NCBI RefSeq assembly: GCF_013282575.1
Contig: NZ_JAAAYE010000019.1
Coordinates: 37,931-101,930, forward strand
DNA: 64,000 nucleotides
Origin: Paraburkholderia sp. NMBU_R16
GTDB lineage: Bacteria; Pseudomonadota; Gammaproteobacteria; Burkholderiales; Burkholderiaceae
Direction of reading: 5' to 3'
The stretch's first letter is position 1; each line of letters opens with the position of its first letter. This document shows, piece by piece, positions 8,474-15,749 of this stretch. The notes beneath the pieces are model-generated. The model was given only the letters and a program-made list of their open reading frames with translations. It did no database searches and was not told the DNA's origin. A program made the position numbers and the translations under genes.

Positions 8474-8514
8474 ATTGTGAGCGGCCGCGGCCCCGGCCGA
8501 TTGACGAAAATCAA
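8474..8514 (-). promoter_or_regulatory. FNR/ANR-like box and -10 before the AI-2E gene
   Basis: TTGACGAAAATCAA at 8501-8514 fits the FNR/ANR consensus TTGAY-N4-RTCAA. On the minus strand a CACAAT hexamer (8474-8479) follows after 21 bases, the spacing expected for a class II activator site centred near -41.5. Transcription would start near 8466, about 30 bases before ATG 8435. The box also lies 187 bases upstream of the forward VIT gene. It is inferred from sequence only. Confidence 0.55.
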
Positions 8515-8700
8515 CCTTGCCGGCCAGGTGAGAAATACATTGAATGGAAGTGCGTACGGTCGGCGTGCCGGCTTTGTCAGGTTGATGAGGATGTGGGCGG
8601 TAGAATGACCCCGGATCCCGCCTTGAACAATGGCCCTGGTTGCTTCGGTTGAACGATACTGCTGCTTGAACTCGCTGGCGCGATTTCTAACGGAGGCACT

Positions 8701-9396
8701 ATGCGGCTGCGCCATCTTGAACTGCATCGTCTCGGATCCATGAACTGGTTGCGTGCCGCTGTATTGGGCGCCAATGATGGCATTGTGTCGACGGCAAGCC
8801 TCGTCGCCGGCGTCGCCTCTGCGCACACCCCTCATGGAAGCGTTGTGCTCACGGCCATAGCCGGCTTGGTGGCCGGTGCGATGTCGATGGCGACCGGGGA
8901 ATATGTTTCTGTTTCCTCGCAAGCGGATACCGAAAAGGCCTCCCTCGCCCAGGAGCAGGCCGAACTCAATGCCGACTTCCCGCGCGAACATCGAGAATTG
9001 ACTGCAATCTATGTACGTCGCGGCCTGGATGTGCCGCTTGCCAAGCAGGTTGCCGAAAAGCTGATGGCGCACGACGCACTAGGTGCGCATGCGCGTGATG
9101 AGTTGGGCATTTCGGAGGCGACGTCTGCCCGACCTCTTCAAGCCGCGCTGGCTTCTGCCTCCAGTTTTGCGGTTGGCGCCACGTTGCCGGCTATCGTTGC
9201 TGCGCTTGCGCCCGAATCGGTGCTGCTTCCAGCCATCGTCGTCTCGGCTCTCGTTTCGCTAGCCGCGCTAGGTGGTCTGGCCGCTAAAGCGGGCGGAGCG
9301 AAGGTTGGCCCAGGTGTCCTTCGCGTCGTGTTCTGGAGTGCTCTGGCAATGGGCGTATCCTCAGGCGTCGGCGCGTTGTTTGGTGCGGTCGTCTGA
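8701..9396 (+). CDS. VIT/CCC1-family metal transporter
   Basis: Membrane transporter related to vacuolar iron/manganese transporters, likely moving Fe2+ or Mn2+ across the inner membrane. It has 231 aa with the family signature GANDGIVSTASLVAGVASA in TM1 (about 25-43), AGAMSMATGEYVSVSSQAD in TM2, a cytoplasmic acidic helical section (AELNADFPREHRELTAIYV and KLMAHDALGAHARDELGI) that in relatives holds metal-binding glutamates, and three C-terminal membrane helices. GGAGG at 8692-8696 precedes ATG 8701. It is monocistronic as far as can be seen. An FNR-like box 187 bases upstream may matter to it as well as to the divergent gene. Confidence 0.9.
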   Translation: MRLRHLELHRLGSMNWLRAAVLGANDGIVSTASLVAGVASAHTPHGSVVLTAIAGLVAGAMSMATGEYVSVSSQADTEKASLAQEQAELNADFPREHRELTAIYVRRGLDVPLAKQVAEKLMAHDALGAHARDELGISEATSARPLQAALASASSFAVGATLPAIVAALAPESVLLPAIVVSALVSLAALGGLAAKAGGAKVGPGVLRVVFWSALAMGVSSGVGALFGAVV

Positions 9397-9626
9397 AGCG
9401 CCGGACGCTCGCATTGCTTGTCGCCGGCCTGTCGCTATGGAAGAGCATCAGCATCATCACACGGGGGCGATGCCGCTCTGAGTGTCGTGCTGTGTGCTTT
9501 TCGCTTCCCATAGCGAAGCAGCCAATTGCCATCACGCGTTGCCTTCACCAGGTCTTCCCTTCAATCGATCGTGGCACGACCGACGCCTTCGAAACGGCGT
9601 GAATGAATGGTTGAGATGGGGCGGTG

Positions 9627-9667
9627 TTGATGTACGTCAACGTGGGCCACTGGCGCCGGGGTAGCGT
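9627..9667 (+). promoter_or_regulatory. FNR/ANR-like box and weak -10 before the BCAM0308-family gene
   Basis: TTGATGTACGTCAA (9627-9640) matches TTGAY-N4-RTCAA. A weak -10 candidate TAGCGT (9662-9667) follows after 21 bases, the same gap as at the AI-2E promoter. The gene start is 61 bases after the box. The rest of the 304-base gap from 9397 shows nothing else convincing. Confidence 0.55.
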
Positions 9668-9700
9668 GAGTCGGAATACAAGCCTCGGAGGTAAGCGCAT

Positions 9701-10195
9701 ATGAAGCCCCAAACCAGGCCGTTTAAGGCCGGCAGCCAAGAAAAACTGTTCCCGGAACGGGGGTACGATGCGTACAAGTTGCAACACAAGTTGCGCGAAC
9801 CCACAGTGTGTCCAACCTGCGGAGCGGTTTATCAGGAGGGCAGATGGCAATGGGGGCCGCGTCCGTCGGACGCGGACGAGGTTGTCTGCTCAGCCTGTCA
9901 TCGCATTGCCGATCGTGAACCTGCAGGATTCGTGTACATCGAGGGTGAGTTTGCGACGCAGCATCGAGATGAACTGGTTCATCTTCTGCGTCATCACGAG
10001 GAGTATGCGCGCGCGGAGCATGCCATGGAGCGCATCATTGCGATCGAGGATGAGTCTGGCAAAACGATTGTGACGACGACCGGCGTTCATCTTGCCCGCG
10101 ACCTGGGTTCGGCGCTCAAGGCAGCTTTCCAGGGAGCGCTGGAGCTTAAATACAGTAAGGATGAGAACTTGCTGCGCGCCTACTGGCAACGCTAA
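9701..10195 (+). CDS. BCAM0308-family protein (putative zinc-ribbon)
   Basis: A 164-aa soluble protein of the family named after B. cenocepacia BCAM0308, to my recollection part of that species' low-oxygen-activated locus. Function unknown. Two Cys pairs, VCPTCGAVY (about residues 36-44) and VCSACHRI (about 63-70), should form a zinc ribbon. Downstream are the conserved IEGEFATQHRDELVHLLRHH and IVTTTGVHLARDLGSALKAA blocks, reminiscent of the archaeal NMD3 C-terminal region, which suggests RNA or ribosome contact; that is inference. GGAGG precedes the ATG at 9701 (CTCGGAGGTAAGCGCAT). The FNR-like box at 9627-9640 supports oxygen regulation. Confidence 0.85.
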   Translation: MKPQTRPFKAGSQEKLFPERGYDAYKLQHKLREPTVCPTCGAVYQEGRWQWGPRPSDADEVVCSACHRIADREPAGFVYIEGEFATQHRDELVHLLRHHEEYARAEHAMERIIAIEDESGKTIVTTTGVHLARDLGSALKAAFQGALELKYSKDENLLRAYWQR

Positions 10196-10592
10196 GGGGG
10201 ACAAGGTCATACTTGCCGGCTGCGTACTTGCACGAATGGCCGTTGTATCTTGAAATCCGCCCTTGATGTTCCGGCGGGTCGAGGGGCCGAAGTGGGTCGC
10301 CAGCACTCGCTGACGAATGGCTGCTTCCGGGACCCAGAACCTCGACGGCAGCTTTCCGGCGGCGTACTCGAAGTGGGGACCGTCGTGTCCCGACCCTTCT
10401 TTGTCGTTCCACTCAGGCAGCAGTAGCGACCGCTATCTAAAGCGGCCTCTGCCTGCCCGCGCGGGCGGCTTTTGCGCTCATGCAATGAGCCTAGCCCATC
10501 AGTCTCCTCGTCCACGCATCATCCATAGGTTGCTCGGGGCGAACAGCGTATGCAATTGCTGCGTGTTCTTCATCGGCCGCGATAGCGCACCT
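10196..10592. other. Gene-free stretch with a terminator-like hairpin
   Basis: About 400 bases between the BCAM0308 gene and the convergent tetR gene. The only structure I trust is GCCTGCCCGC followed by GCGGGCGGCTTTT at 10451-10473, a GC-rich imperfect stem with a short T-run on the + strand, 260 bases after the BCAM0308 stop. The open frames here look random. Confidence 0.35.
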
Positions 10593-11225
10593 TCAGATGC
10601 CACCGTGCGCGGCGATAAACATGGCGACGGCCGACCGGCAATAGGATTCGATTTCGTTGTCGTCCTCTGCTCTGGCGTCATCGAAGCGTGCGATCAGCAG
10701 GAGATCGGCCCCTTTGAAAAGCGCGGCAAACAAGCGTGCGGACAGCAGAGCATCGGGTACGTTCAGCATCCCTTTCTCGTGCAACTGACGCAACACGGCC
10801 TCGATGTGGGCGATGACATGGGCAGGCCCGGCCTCGTAATGGAGCTTGCTTAACGCCTTTTGATTCGTCTTGTCGGCCAAAACCATGGCTTCGACACTGC
10901 GGACGTCCGGGCTCAACAGCGTGCGAAGCAGCGATGATCCCACCGCCATGAGCTGATCTTCGGCCGAACCGTCGGCGCCTTCAGAAAGGGCCTGCGGTGC
11001 AAACTGATCGCAGCGGGCCACCATGGCCGCGCTGAACAGCGCCTCTTTGTTCTCGAAGTGCCGATAGATGCTCAGCTTGGATATCTTCGCGCGCTGGGCG
11101 ACCTTGTCCATGGTCGTCGCTTGAAAACCCAATTCCACAAAGAGTTCGCAGGCCGCGTCGACGATCGTTTGGCGAAGCGCCTCGTTGGCGGGCCGGCCGC
11201 GCCGGCCCCGGCTATTTTCGGTCAC
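10593..11225 (-). CDS. TetR/AcrR-family regulator
   Basis: One-component repressor of 210 aa. The N-terminal HTH spans about residues 16-60: IVDAACELFVELGFQATTMD, KVAQRAKISKLSIYRHFENK EALF. The C-terminal ligand domain resembles the AefR-like TetR_C type (ADKTNQKALSKLHYEAGP). It is divergent from a flavin reductase-like gene, and the 146-base gap between the starts holds a sigma-70 promoter with an imperfect palindrome over its -10 (11263-11284). The simplest reading is a repressor of the flavoprotein gene and itself, relieved by an unknown small molecule. The basic N-terminus RGRRGRPANEALR is usual for the family. Confidence 0.92.
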   Translation of the reverse strand: MTENSRGRRGRPANEALRQTIVDAACELFVELGFQATTMDKVAQRAKISKLSIYRHFENKEALFSAAMVARCDQFAPQALSEGADGSAEDQLMAVGSSLLRTLLSPDVRSVEAMVLADKTNQKALSKLHYEAGPAHVIAHIEAVLRQLHEKGMLNVPDALLSARLFAALFKGADLLLIARFDDARAEDDNEIESYCRSAVAMFIAAHGGI

Positions 11226-11239
11226 GACAATTCCAGTAC

Positions 11240-11284
11240 TTGACAGTATGTAAATTCGTTAATACGATACCATGCAGTACCGTA
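11240..11284 (+). promoter_or_regulatory. Promoter with overlapping TetR-type operator
   Basis: TTGACA (11240-11245), a 17-base spacer and TACGAT (11263-11268) make a good sigma-70 promoter aimed at the flavoprotein gene. The imperfect palindrome TACGATAC-N6-GTACCGTA (11263-11284; 7 of 8 positions pair) starts on the -10, where a repressor would block RNA polymerase. A second smaller dyad, TACT-TGAC-AGTA, overlaps the -35. The divergent tetR starts at 11225, so one operator could serve both. Confidence 0.6.
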
Positions 11285-11371
11285 ATGTACAAGCCAAGGG
11301 CAGGTTTTAACCGGTTGTCCAGATCAGGTTTCCTCGGCCCACCCCTCATCCACAACACGGAGCCCATCACC

Positions 11372-12265
11372 ATGAATGACGTCATCATCATCGGCGGCAG
11401 CTTTGCCGGCCTCGCCGCCGCCCTCCAGCTCGGCCGTGCCCGCCGCAAGGTCACCGTTCTCGATACGGGCCGGCCGCGCAACCGCTTTGCCGGCCACTCG
11501 CATGGCCTGCTCGGCCACGATCACAAGCCGCCGCTGGACATCCTGGTCGAGGCGCGGCAGCAACTGGCGCGCTATCCAACGATCAGCCTCGTCAATGCCC
11601 GGGCCGAGAGCGTGTCTGGCGCCATCGATGATTTCTCCGTCCTCACTGACGATCACGAAAGCCTAAGGGCGCGCCGCCTGATCCTGAGCTATGGCGTCGC
11701 CGACCAGATACCTGATGTTCCGGGCTTTGCCGAAAGCTGGGGCACGTCCATCGTGCCCTGTCCCTATTGCGACGGCTTTGAAGTCGCCGGCCAGCATTGG
11801 GGCCTCGTCTGGTCCAGCCCACAGTCGCACCAGTCTGCCAGGCTGTTCCGCGATTGGACTGACAAGTTGACTGTCTTCGCCGATGGTCATGACATTGCGC
11901 CCGATATCCAGGCCGATCTGGCGCGCCGCAAGATACCTCTCGTGGATGGCAGGATCGCCGAGATCGCCCATCAGAAGGGCCATATCACCACCGTCAATCT
12001 CGACACCGGCCGCAATGTCGCCGTTGACGTCCTGTTCGCCCATCCGCGCAACAAGCCGTCCGCAAGCCTGCATGAATCACTGGGCCTGGACACGGTCGAT
12101 ACGCCCACCGGCATCGTTCTCAAGGTCGACGAGCGCCGCCAAACTAGCATCCCTGGCATCTACGCCGCTGGCGACCTCGCCACGCCCTTCTTGCCCTCGG
12201 TCACCCAGGCATCCTCGCAGGGCGCGATGGCGGGTATCTTCGCCCAGCAGTCGATGGTGGTTTGA
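11372..12265 (+). CDS. Thioredoxin-reductase-like FAD/NAD(P)H oxidoreductase
   Basis: A 297-aa pyridine-nucleotide-disulphide oxidoreductase of the TrxB-like class. Seen: FAD-binding MNDVIIIGGSFAGLAAALQL at residues 1-20, the redox-type CPYCDGFE motif at about residue 129 (relatives have CxxC), and the C-terminal FAD motif GIYAAGDLATPFLPSVTQA. The usual second GxGxxA/G loop for NADPH is weak (HWGLVWSSPQSHQ), so the donor may differ. I place the start at ATG 11372, since the open frame further upstream overlaps the promoter at 11240-11268; ACGGAG is the ribosome site. The Ala, Gly and Leu codons are strikingly GCC/GGC/CTC-rich compared with the flanks, a hint of transfer from another high-GC lineage. 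Likely controlled by the divergent TetR. Confidence 0.88.
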   Translation: MNDVIIIGGSFAGLAAALQLGRARRKVTVLDTGRPRNRFAGHSHGLLGHDHKPPLDILVEARQQLARYPTISLVNARAESVSGAIDDFSVLTDDHESLRARRLILSYGVADQIPDVPGFAESWGTSIVPCPYCDGFEVAGQHWGLVWSSPQSHQSARLFRDWTDKLTVFADGHDIAPDIQADLARRKIPLVDGRIAEIAHQKGHITTVNLDTGRNVAVDVLFAHPRNKPSASLHESLGLDTVDTPTGIVLKVDERRQTSIPGIYAAGDLATPFLPSVTQASSQGAMAGIFAQQSMVV

Positions 12266-12360
12266 GAGCACAAATTCCTTTCTCCCGTTGCGTCGTCGCC
12301 TTCGAAAAGGTTGGCTAGATCGACGCGGCGAAAGGCGGACCGTCGAGTCAAGGAGATGAC

Positions 12361-13224
12361 ATGGCAAAGCAAAGTGTTGATCAGGTGGGTGACTGGAATG
12401 GTCAAAGCGGTGAGCGCTGGGTCGCCAACCAGGCCCGGCTCGACGCTCTGGTGGCGGTGTTCGGCCAGGCCGCGATAGATGCCGCCGCGCCCGCGACGGG
12501 CGAGCGCGCGCTGGACATCGGCTGCGGCGCGGGCGCATCGAGTCTGGCTCTGGCCGCCCGCGTCGGCGCGGGGGGCCAAGTGCTGGGCGTGGACATATCC
12601 GAACCGCTGATTGAGCGAGCGCGCGCGCTTGCGCAACACGATACGCCGGCCCTGTTTCAGGTGGCCGACGCCAGCAGCGCAGAGCTGCCCGAAGGCGAGT
12701 TCGACATCCTGTTCTCGCGTTTCGGCGTGATGTTCTTCGACGATCCGACAGCGGCGTTCGCCCACATGCGACGCGCACTCCGGCCTGGCGGGCGGGTCGC
12801 TTTTGTCTGCTGGCGCGGCGCGGCCGAGAACGACTGGATGCGCCTGCCGGTGGGCGCGCTCAAGGACATTCTCCCGCCGAGCGCGCTGCCCGCTCCCGAC
12901 GCGCCCGGCCCGTTTTCGTTCGGCGACCGAGCGCGCGTGGCGCGCATCCTGACGGCGGCCGGCTTCACCGATATCGCTATCATGCCCTTCGACGCGTCCG
13001 TCCCATTCGGCGAGGGCGAAACGCGGGACGCTGCGATCGACGACGCGGTGAAGATGACGCTCGAGGTCGGTCCGCTGTCGCGTGTGCTCGCTGATCAGCC
13101 CGACGACATCCGCGCCCGCGCCTCGGCCGCAGTTCGTGCCGCCTTCGCAAGCCTCCCCGGTGAGCGGTCGGTGATGATCAACGGCGCGGCGTGGATCGTC
13201 ATGGCACGCAATCCCGCAAGCTGA
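12361..13224 (+). CDS. Class I SAM-dependent methyltransferase
   Basis: A 287-aa soluble methyltransferase. Motif I is LDIGCGAGASSLALAARVG (about residues 51-69), followed by the acidic VLGVDIS (motif II), ADASSAELPEGEFDILFSRF (motif III/IV region) and MRRALRPGGRVAFVCWRG (motif V), all typical of UbiE/Methyltransf_11 enzymes. The substrate is unknown; the C-terminal half is a variable cap. AAGGAG precedes ATG 12361. It follows the flavoprotein gene on the same strand after 95 bases, so the two may form a TetR-controlled pair for modifying or resisting a small molecule, which is inference. Confidence 0.9.
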   Translation: MAKQSVDQVGDWNGQSGERWVANQARLDALVAVFGQAAIDAAAPATGERALDIGCGAGASSLALAARVGAGGQVLGVDISEPLIERARALAQHDTPALFQVADASSAELPEGEFDILFSRFGVMFFDDPTAAFAHMRRALRPGGRVAFVCWRGAAENDWMRLPVGALKDILPPSALPAPDAPGPFSFGDRARVARILTAAGFTDIAIMPFDASVPFGEGETRDAAIDDAVKMTLEVGPLSRVLADQPDDIRARASAAVRAAFASLPGERSVMINGAAWIVMARNPAS

Positions 13225-13427
13225 CAGGCTACGTCGACCAATCTGTCAGAACCGGCAATTCCTCGTGTCTCGGGGAGGGTCTACCTTGAGCGCCGAACGG
13301 CCGGAACGCGGCGGCCCTGATTGGCCATTGAGGGCGAAAAGAGCAGCGGCTCTTGATGGCCGATTGCGAGAGATCGCGAACGGCTGCTTCCCAGAAGCAA
13401 AACACGAAGGCATTTCGGTTAAGCCAC

Positions 13428-13697
13428 ATGACTCATATCCGTGACCTTCCTCTCCGATGCCCTTGCTGCGGATTCAAGACGCTCGGCGAGCGTGGCGGCT
13501 ATGAAATCTGCGCAGTCTGTTTCTGGGAAGACGACGGGCAGGACGATGATGACGCAGACGAAGTGCTCGGCGGGCCCAATGGCGATTTGAGCCTTACAGT
13601 GGGGCGAGCCAACTACCGAGCATTTGGCGCTTCTCGCAGACAGGACCTTCCGCACGTCCGACCACCATTACCAAACGAGATGCCAGATGCGGTCTAA
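13428..13697 (+). CDS. CPCC-type cysteine-rich protein, 89 aa
   Basis: A small soluble protein of the Cys_rich_CPCC type. CPCCGFKTLGERGGYEICAV is followed by CFWEDDGQ; the two Cys pairs should bind one zinc. A strongly acidic run DGQDDDDADEV then leads to the conserved GGPNGDLSLTVGRANYRAFG. These proteins are commonly found singly or as immunity-like partners near toxins, but no function is proven. ATG 13428 gives the normal family length; the longer open frame from 13353 adds an unrelated Lys/Arg-rich piece and was not used. Confidence 0.85.
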   Translation: MTHIRDLPLRCPCCGFKTLGERGGYEICAVCFWEDDGQDDDDADEVLGGPNGDLSLTVGRANYRAFGASRRQDLPHVRPPLPNEMPDAV

Positions 13698-14050
13698 CCT
13701 CTCATTGCTCTAAAGTCGCGCAAAACTACATAAGAACCGCGTTAGCGTCCGCTGTCACAAGCTGCCAACGACCGCTCAGGGTAGCGTTATGCCTTTTGCA
13801 TGAGGCGCACGGCTGCGGCGATCACCGCGCTCGGTCGTCGGACGCAGAGCGGCCACCAGCGGTCGTTCGATCAAGCTCTCAGACGGACATTCGAGCGTCG
13901 GCTCCGCACAGCTAACGGACTTCGATCGCCGAGTCGTCGTGCATGAAGGCTAGCCGCGAGACCATCAAATGCGGCTCACCTCCCGGGACCGCAGAAGAAT
14001 CTGCGCGGTGCAATGAACATCTCCGCGCCGCAGTTTCGGACAATCGTGGC
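13698..14050. other. Gene-free stretch
   Basis: 353 bases between the CPCC gene and the convergent TumA-like gene. I see no gene with credible composition, no strong hairpin and no repeat here. Confidence 0.4.
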
Positions 14051-14413
14051 TCAGGCGGCTGCGAGCAGATCGAACTCGGTATGGATCTTCTCGTACGGAA
14101 CGTGGAGTTTGCCGTGTGGCGTGCGCTCAATCAGCCCCCAGTCGAGCAACACAGCGGCGTCTTCGTGAACCCGCTTTACATCACGCTCCAGGCTGCGCGC
14201 GAGCGCGCGCAAGCTGACCTCGCCAAGGGCCTGTAGACGCTCGATCAATTCCCAGCGCTTCGGCGTCAGTACCGTGAACAGAGCTTTGGGCGATTCAAAC
14301 TCGAATGTATCCGTGTCAGACTTGCCTTCGTGCCAGACCTTGATAAAGCGCTCGCCCATCTCCGCGAGCGCGGTCGCCGTGTCCCGGCGAATGCGAATGG
14401 TGGCGGTTTTCAT
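14051..14413 (-). CDS. tumA: TumA-like antitoxin, HTH DNA-binding protein (HVO_A0114 family)
   Basis: A 120-aa protein beginning MKTATIRIRRDTATALAEMG. The C-terminal half is a winged helix: PKRWELIERLQALGEVSLRA, LARSLERDVKRVHEDAAVL, DWGLIERTPHGKLHVPYEKI. This is the pattern of HVO_A0114-type DNA-binding proteins that act as antitoxins to TumE (DUF6516). It overlaps the upstream toxin gene by four bases (ATGA), so the two are translated together in toxin-first order. A longer frame reaching 14626 would cover the toxin and was rejected. It very likely binds the palindrome at 14706-14729 and represses the operon. Confidence 0.85.
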   Translation of the reverse strand: MKTATIRIRRDTATALAEMGERFIKVWHEGKSDTDTFEFESPKALFTVLTPKRWELIERLQALGEVSLRALARSLERDVKRVHEDAAVLLDWGLIERTPHGKLHVPYEKIHTEFDLLAAA

Positions 14414-14694
14414 GGTGCCCTCCTGCGAGTGACTTCCGCGATAAACTCTCGGATCAAGTCCTCTGGGGTGGTGAATCGATATGGCTCTTCGGCGCCGTCG
14501 ACGTGCCGATGGTCGCCCTTGGGTCGCTCGTTGTCGTATCCGACGACACGATTGCCAGCATAGCCATAGAACAGCCGATACTTGTAGCAATGCGAGCTCC
14601 CCTCGACCGGGGTCGGCACTTCCCAAATAACCATTTCAAGGATTGCGCCGTCATCGAAGGCCATCCGGTCGCGATGGATCAATCGTGCTTTCAT
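14410..14694 (-). CDS. tumE: TumE-family toxin (DUF6516)
   Basis: A 94-aa protein starting MKARLIHRDRMAFDDGAILE, with MVIWEVPTPVEGSSHCYKYR, LFYGYAGNRVVGYDNERPKG and DHRHVDGAEEPYRFTTPEDL in order, then a basic tail. This layout (beta-rich N-terminus, YDNE, then D-H-x-H, then a helix reading LIREFI) is the DUF6516/TumE toxin family, whose mechanism is not well established. ATG 14694 lies 8 bases after the promoter hexamer's edge, so the message has a very short leader. The upstream extension to 14820 crosses the promoter and is not real. The pair lies in an accessory island, as is usual for plasmid-type addiction modules. Confidence 0.85.
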   Translation of the reverse strand: MKARLIHRDRMAFDDGAILEMVIWEVPTPVEGSSHCYKYRLFYGYAGNRVVGYDNERPKGDHRHVDGAEEPYRFTTPEDLIREFIAEVTRRRAP

Positions 14695-14701
14695 GTTGGC
14701 A

Positions 14702-14730
14702 AGTATGACAACAGATTGGGCTGTTGTCAA
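14702..14730 (-). promoter_or_regulatory. tumEA promoter with a perfect operator palindrome
   Basis: On the minus strand: TTGACA (14725-14730), a 17-base spacer, then CATACT (14702-14707), a good sigma-70 promoter. Spanning exactly between the hexamers is a perfect dyad TGACAACAG-N6-CTGTTGTCA (14706-14729). A repressor bound there would cover both hexamers, the classic arrangement for antitoxin autorepression. Confidence 0.75.
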
Positions 14731-15123
14731 TTCCGCCAACAGGTGGCGCCAAACCTTTCCTGGTGCCAGCACGGTTCGCCGCTGCCTTAAGAATCCCTCC
14801 GTCCGCAACTGTCCGTGCAAGGCGTAGCGACGTATGGCAGAGGGCGGGCATCAAACACCCCTCAAGACAAGCGGCGGGCGCCCCAGTCTCCGAGCGAATG
14901 ACCGTTGGACTTTGAGACCAGCCGTTGCCGCCACGGCGGTCCAAATGGCGGCAACGGGTCGCAAGCCGACGATCGCATTCGCGCGCGGCCGGGATAGTAG
15001 GCGCCTTACGTGAGGCAGCGCTGACCAAGAACGGACAGTCGACACTGAGGCAAGGCACCGCTGGCTGTCGGCCTTGAGCGCGGCATCGCTCGATCACGAC
15101 GGTCGGCTGTCAACCTTCCCAGT
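14731..15123. other. Gene-free stretch with one inverted repeat
   Basis: About 390 bases upstream of tumEA and downstream of the YdeI-like gene. Seen: an exact 10-bp inverted repeat CGTTGCCGCC (14923-14932) and GGCGGCAACG (14947-14956) around a 14-base loop. No T-run. It could be a factor-independent terminator without U-tract for the YdeI-like gene, or a remnant. No credible coding. Confidence 0.35.
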
Positions 15124-15693
15124 CTAGGAATGAATAGTTTCGCCGCGATTCAGCATGCTGATGAACTCTTCGATCTTGCGCGCCCGTGTTTCGGGCTTTT
15201 TGGCATTCTGTATCCGAAACAGGATGGCATAGCGGTTTCGGCCGTTCAGCGTCGCAAAAAACGCGCTGGCCTTGGGATTAGCATCCAGAGCGGCCTGCAG
15301 GTCGTCCGGCACCACCGAGTTGCTAGCGGACGTATACGCAGCCTCCCAGCGCCCGTCCTCTTTCGCCTTCTCGATTTCTCGCATGCCCGAAGGAAGCATT
15401 CTGCCTGCGGCGATCAGCGCTTCGGCGCGGACTTTGTTGAGCTTCGACCAGATACTTTTTGCGGAGCGTCGAGTGAAGCGTTGCAACCAGTACTCTTCAC
15501 TTTCAGTCTTTTTTTGACCGTCGATCCAGCCATGACAAAGGGCGCTTTCCAGCGCCTGTTCGTAAGTCACGGTCGGTTGTCGAGCGCCCTTTTTGGCAAT
15601 GCGTAGCCATGCCCCGGCCGCGGCACCGCCGTTTTGCGTCAACCAGTTCTCCCATTCACTCTGGTCAAGGAATGTCAGACGAGGCTCAGTCAT
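15124..15693 (-). CDS. YdeI/OmpD-associated family protein
   Basis: A 189-aa cytoplasmic protein of the YdeI/OmpD-associated family, linked in enterobacteria to resistance against cationic peptides or oxidative stress; the molecular role is not known. Seen: FLDQSEWENWLTQNGG, LRIAKKGARQPTVTYEQALE, SALCHGWIDGQKK (the family's most conserved block), RRSAKSIWSKLNKVRAEALI, and a C-terminal domain with FFATLNGRNRYAILFRIQNA. ATG 15693 gives the usual N-terminus MTEPRLTFLDQ; a 20-residue extension to 15753 looks unnatural. It is followed on the same strand by nothing for 430 bases. Confidence 0.88.
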   Translation of the reverse strand: MTEPRLTFLDQSEWENWLTQNGGAAAGAWLRIAKKGARQPTVTYEQALESALCHGWIDGQKKTESEEYWLQRFTRRSAKSIWSKLNKVRAEALIAAGRMLPSGMREIEKAKEDGRWEAAYTSASNSVVPDDLQAALDANPKASAFFATLNGRNRYAILFRIQNAKKPETRARKIEEFISMLNRGETIHS

Positions 15694-15749
15694 ATAGCGA
15701 TGCGAATGGTTCCCTATCGGCGGCGGAATTGAGGATGAAATGGGCCCGA

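Noticed and set aside
10317..10853. 178-codon forward frame
   Set aside because: It overlaps the 3' half of tetR on the other strand and has no ribosome site or family text.
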